A stretch of DNA of 6,762 bases from Holophaga sp. Lineage in GTDB: Bacteria > Acidobacteriota > Holophagae > Holophagales > Holophagaceae. Made by a program: the position numbers and the translations under genes. Of this stretch, positions 6,361-6,762 are shown piece by piece. Every line of letters begins with the position of its first letter. Position 1 is the stretch's first letter. The stretch covers positions 1-6,762 of the forward strand of contig JAUYES010000235.1 in NCBI GenBank assembly GCA_030691225.1, read 5' to 3'. The notes under the pieces were generated by a model. That model saw only the letters and a list, made by a program, of their open reading frames with translations, was not told the DNA's origin and did not search any database.

Positions 6361-6762
6361 TTGTGACTCTAGGATGACTCTATGGGTGAATATTCGGGCA
6401 TCCCACGAAGGCAATCACGCCCGGCCCCTTTGCGAATCGGGCATTGAACGTCGCCTGGAAGCTCGTGAACCGCTTCAGCAGCGCCCCCATCAGCACCAGC
6501 CCGCCCAACCCAGCGAGCTCCACCCCTCCGACGCCACAATCGGGATCCACATCATCACCACCCACCTTACAGCCGCCGTTAAGTCGGGCGACAAAAGGTG
6601 TGGGTTGTTATTGATTACATAATTCATCTGGAGTGACCGTTTGGTACGATTGGCCTGACCCCGATTCCTGTACTGAAAATCAATATTTTTACGAAATCTT
6701 GATCAAGGATAAGAGGCGTTTGCCACTATATTCTGTAAACCTTCTGTTATTGGGGGCTTTCG
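6361..6762. other. right edge, about 400 nt without an intact gene
   Basis: The stretch has two parts. Up to about 6600 it is GC-rich and its minus strand reads like part of a coding region (see the fragment at 6380-6607). From about 6601 to the edge it is AT-rich, with no ATG-started plus-strand frame. TATATT at 6727-6732 is a fair -10 box but has no -35 at normal spacing, so I do not call a promoter. I see no RNA gene, inverted terminal repeats or repeat array. Confidence 0.4.
6380..6607 (-). pseudogene. possible C-terminal remnant of a surface or secreted protein
   Basis: On the minus strand a frame is open from just after a TAA at 6610-6608 to a TAG at 6382-6380. Its best start is a GTG at 6565, giving 61 residues. 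The translated stretch has an Asp-rich DDVDPD, then CGVGGVE, then a hydrophobic helix (AGLGGLVLMGALL) and a basic KR. This order (small or Cys-containing motif, membrane helix, basic cluster) is typical of C-terminal protein-sorting tails such as MYXO-CTERM or GlyGly-CTERM, but I cannot assign a named family. About 29 residues follow the KR, where such tails normally end, and the region upstream is broken and AT-rich. A decayed gene end is the favoured reading. A real small membrane protein, or chance, is possible. Third positions are mostly G or C, as in the intact genes here. Confidence 0.3.

Noticed and set aside
6374..6622. An 82-residue plus-strand frame beyond the tRNA terminator
   Set aside because: It has no ribosome binding site and a His/Gln/Pro-rich product with no recognisable feature. 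The opposite strand looks more coding-like.
6699..6732. TTGATC and TATATT as a promoter at the right edge
   Set aside because: The spacing is 22 nt, too long for a standard promoter, and no gene start follows within the window.
1..6762. CRISPR array, riboswitch, insertion sequence or defence cassette
   Set aside because: I found no regularly spaced repeats, transposase, integrase or toxin-antitoxin-like pair when reading both strands.

Overview
The window fits a chromosomal segment of a Gram-negative (diderm) bacterium of fairly high GC content. It holds ExbD/TonB-type energy-transduction genes and a type IV pilus-like ATPase. I suspect a Holophaga/Geothrix-like acidobacterium from the overall flavour of the proteins. 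That is a weak guess; no marker gene settles it.

Layout. The minus strand on the left carries a two-gene unit read from right to left: an ExbD/TolR-family protein (938-1363), then a TonB/TolA-family protein (126-941). The two overlap by 4 nt as ATGA. No exbB/tolQ precedes exbD; a 92-nt divergent gap follows instead. From that gap the plus strand runs rightward. It encodes a protein with a C-terminal phosphoribosyltransferase-like domain (1456-2334), then, 21 nt later, a full-length DNA topoisomerase III with three C-terminal four-cysteine zinc ribbons (2356-4638). After 68 nt comes a PilT/PilU-family ATPase (4707-6161) with a duplicated N-terminal domain and altered Asp- and His-box residues. 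A tRNA-Gly(CCC) gene with encoded CCA (6241-6315) follows, with a clear intrinsic terminator (6332-6360). The last 400 nt hold no intact gene. They contain a GC-rich stretch whose minus strand reads like the C-terminal end of a surface or secreted protein, then an AT-rich stretch to the edge.

How the genes fit together. ExbD and TonB/TolA form two thirds of an inner-membrane proton-motive-force motor; the ExbB/TolQ subunit must be encoded elsewhere. The phosphoribosyltransferase-like gene and topB are probably co-transcribed, and the pilus ATPase may be a separate unit. No complete new system is evident. The items most worth a second look are the unusual PilT paralog, the unassigned phosphoribosyltransferase-like protein next to topB, and the gene fragment beyond the tRNA.
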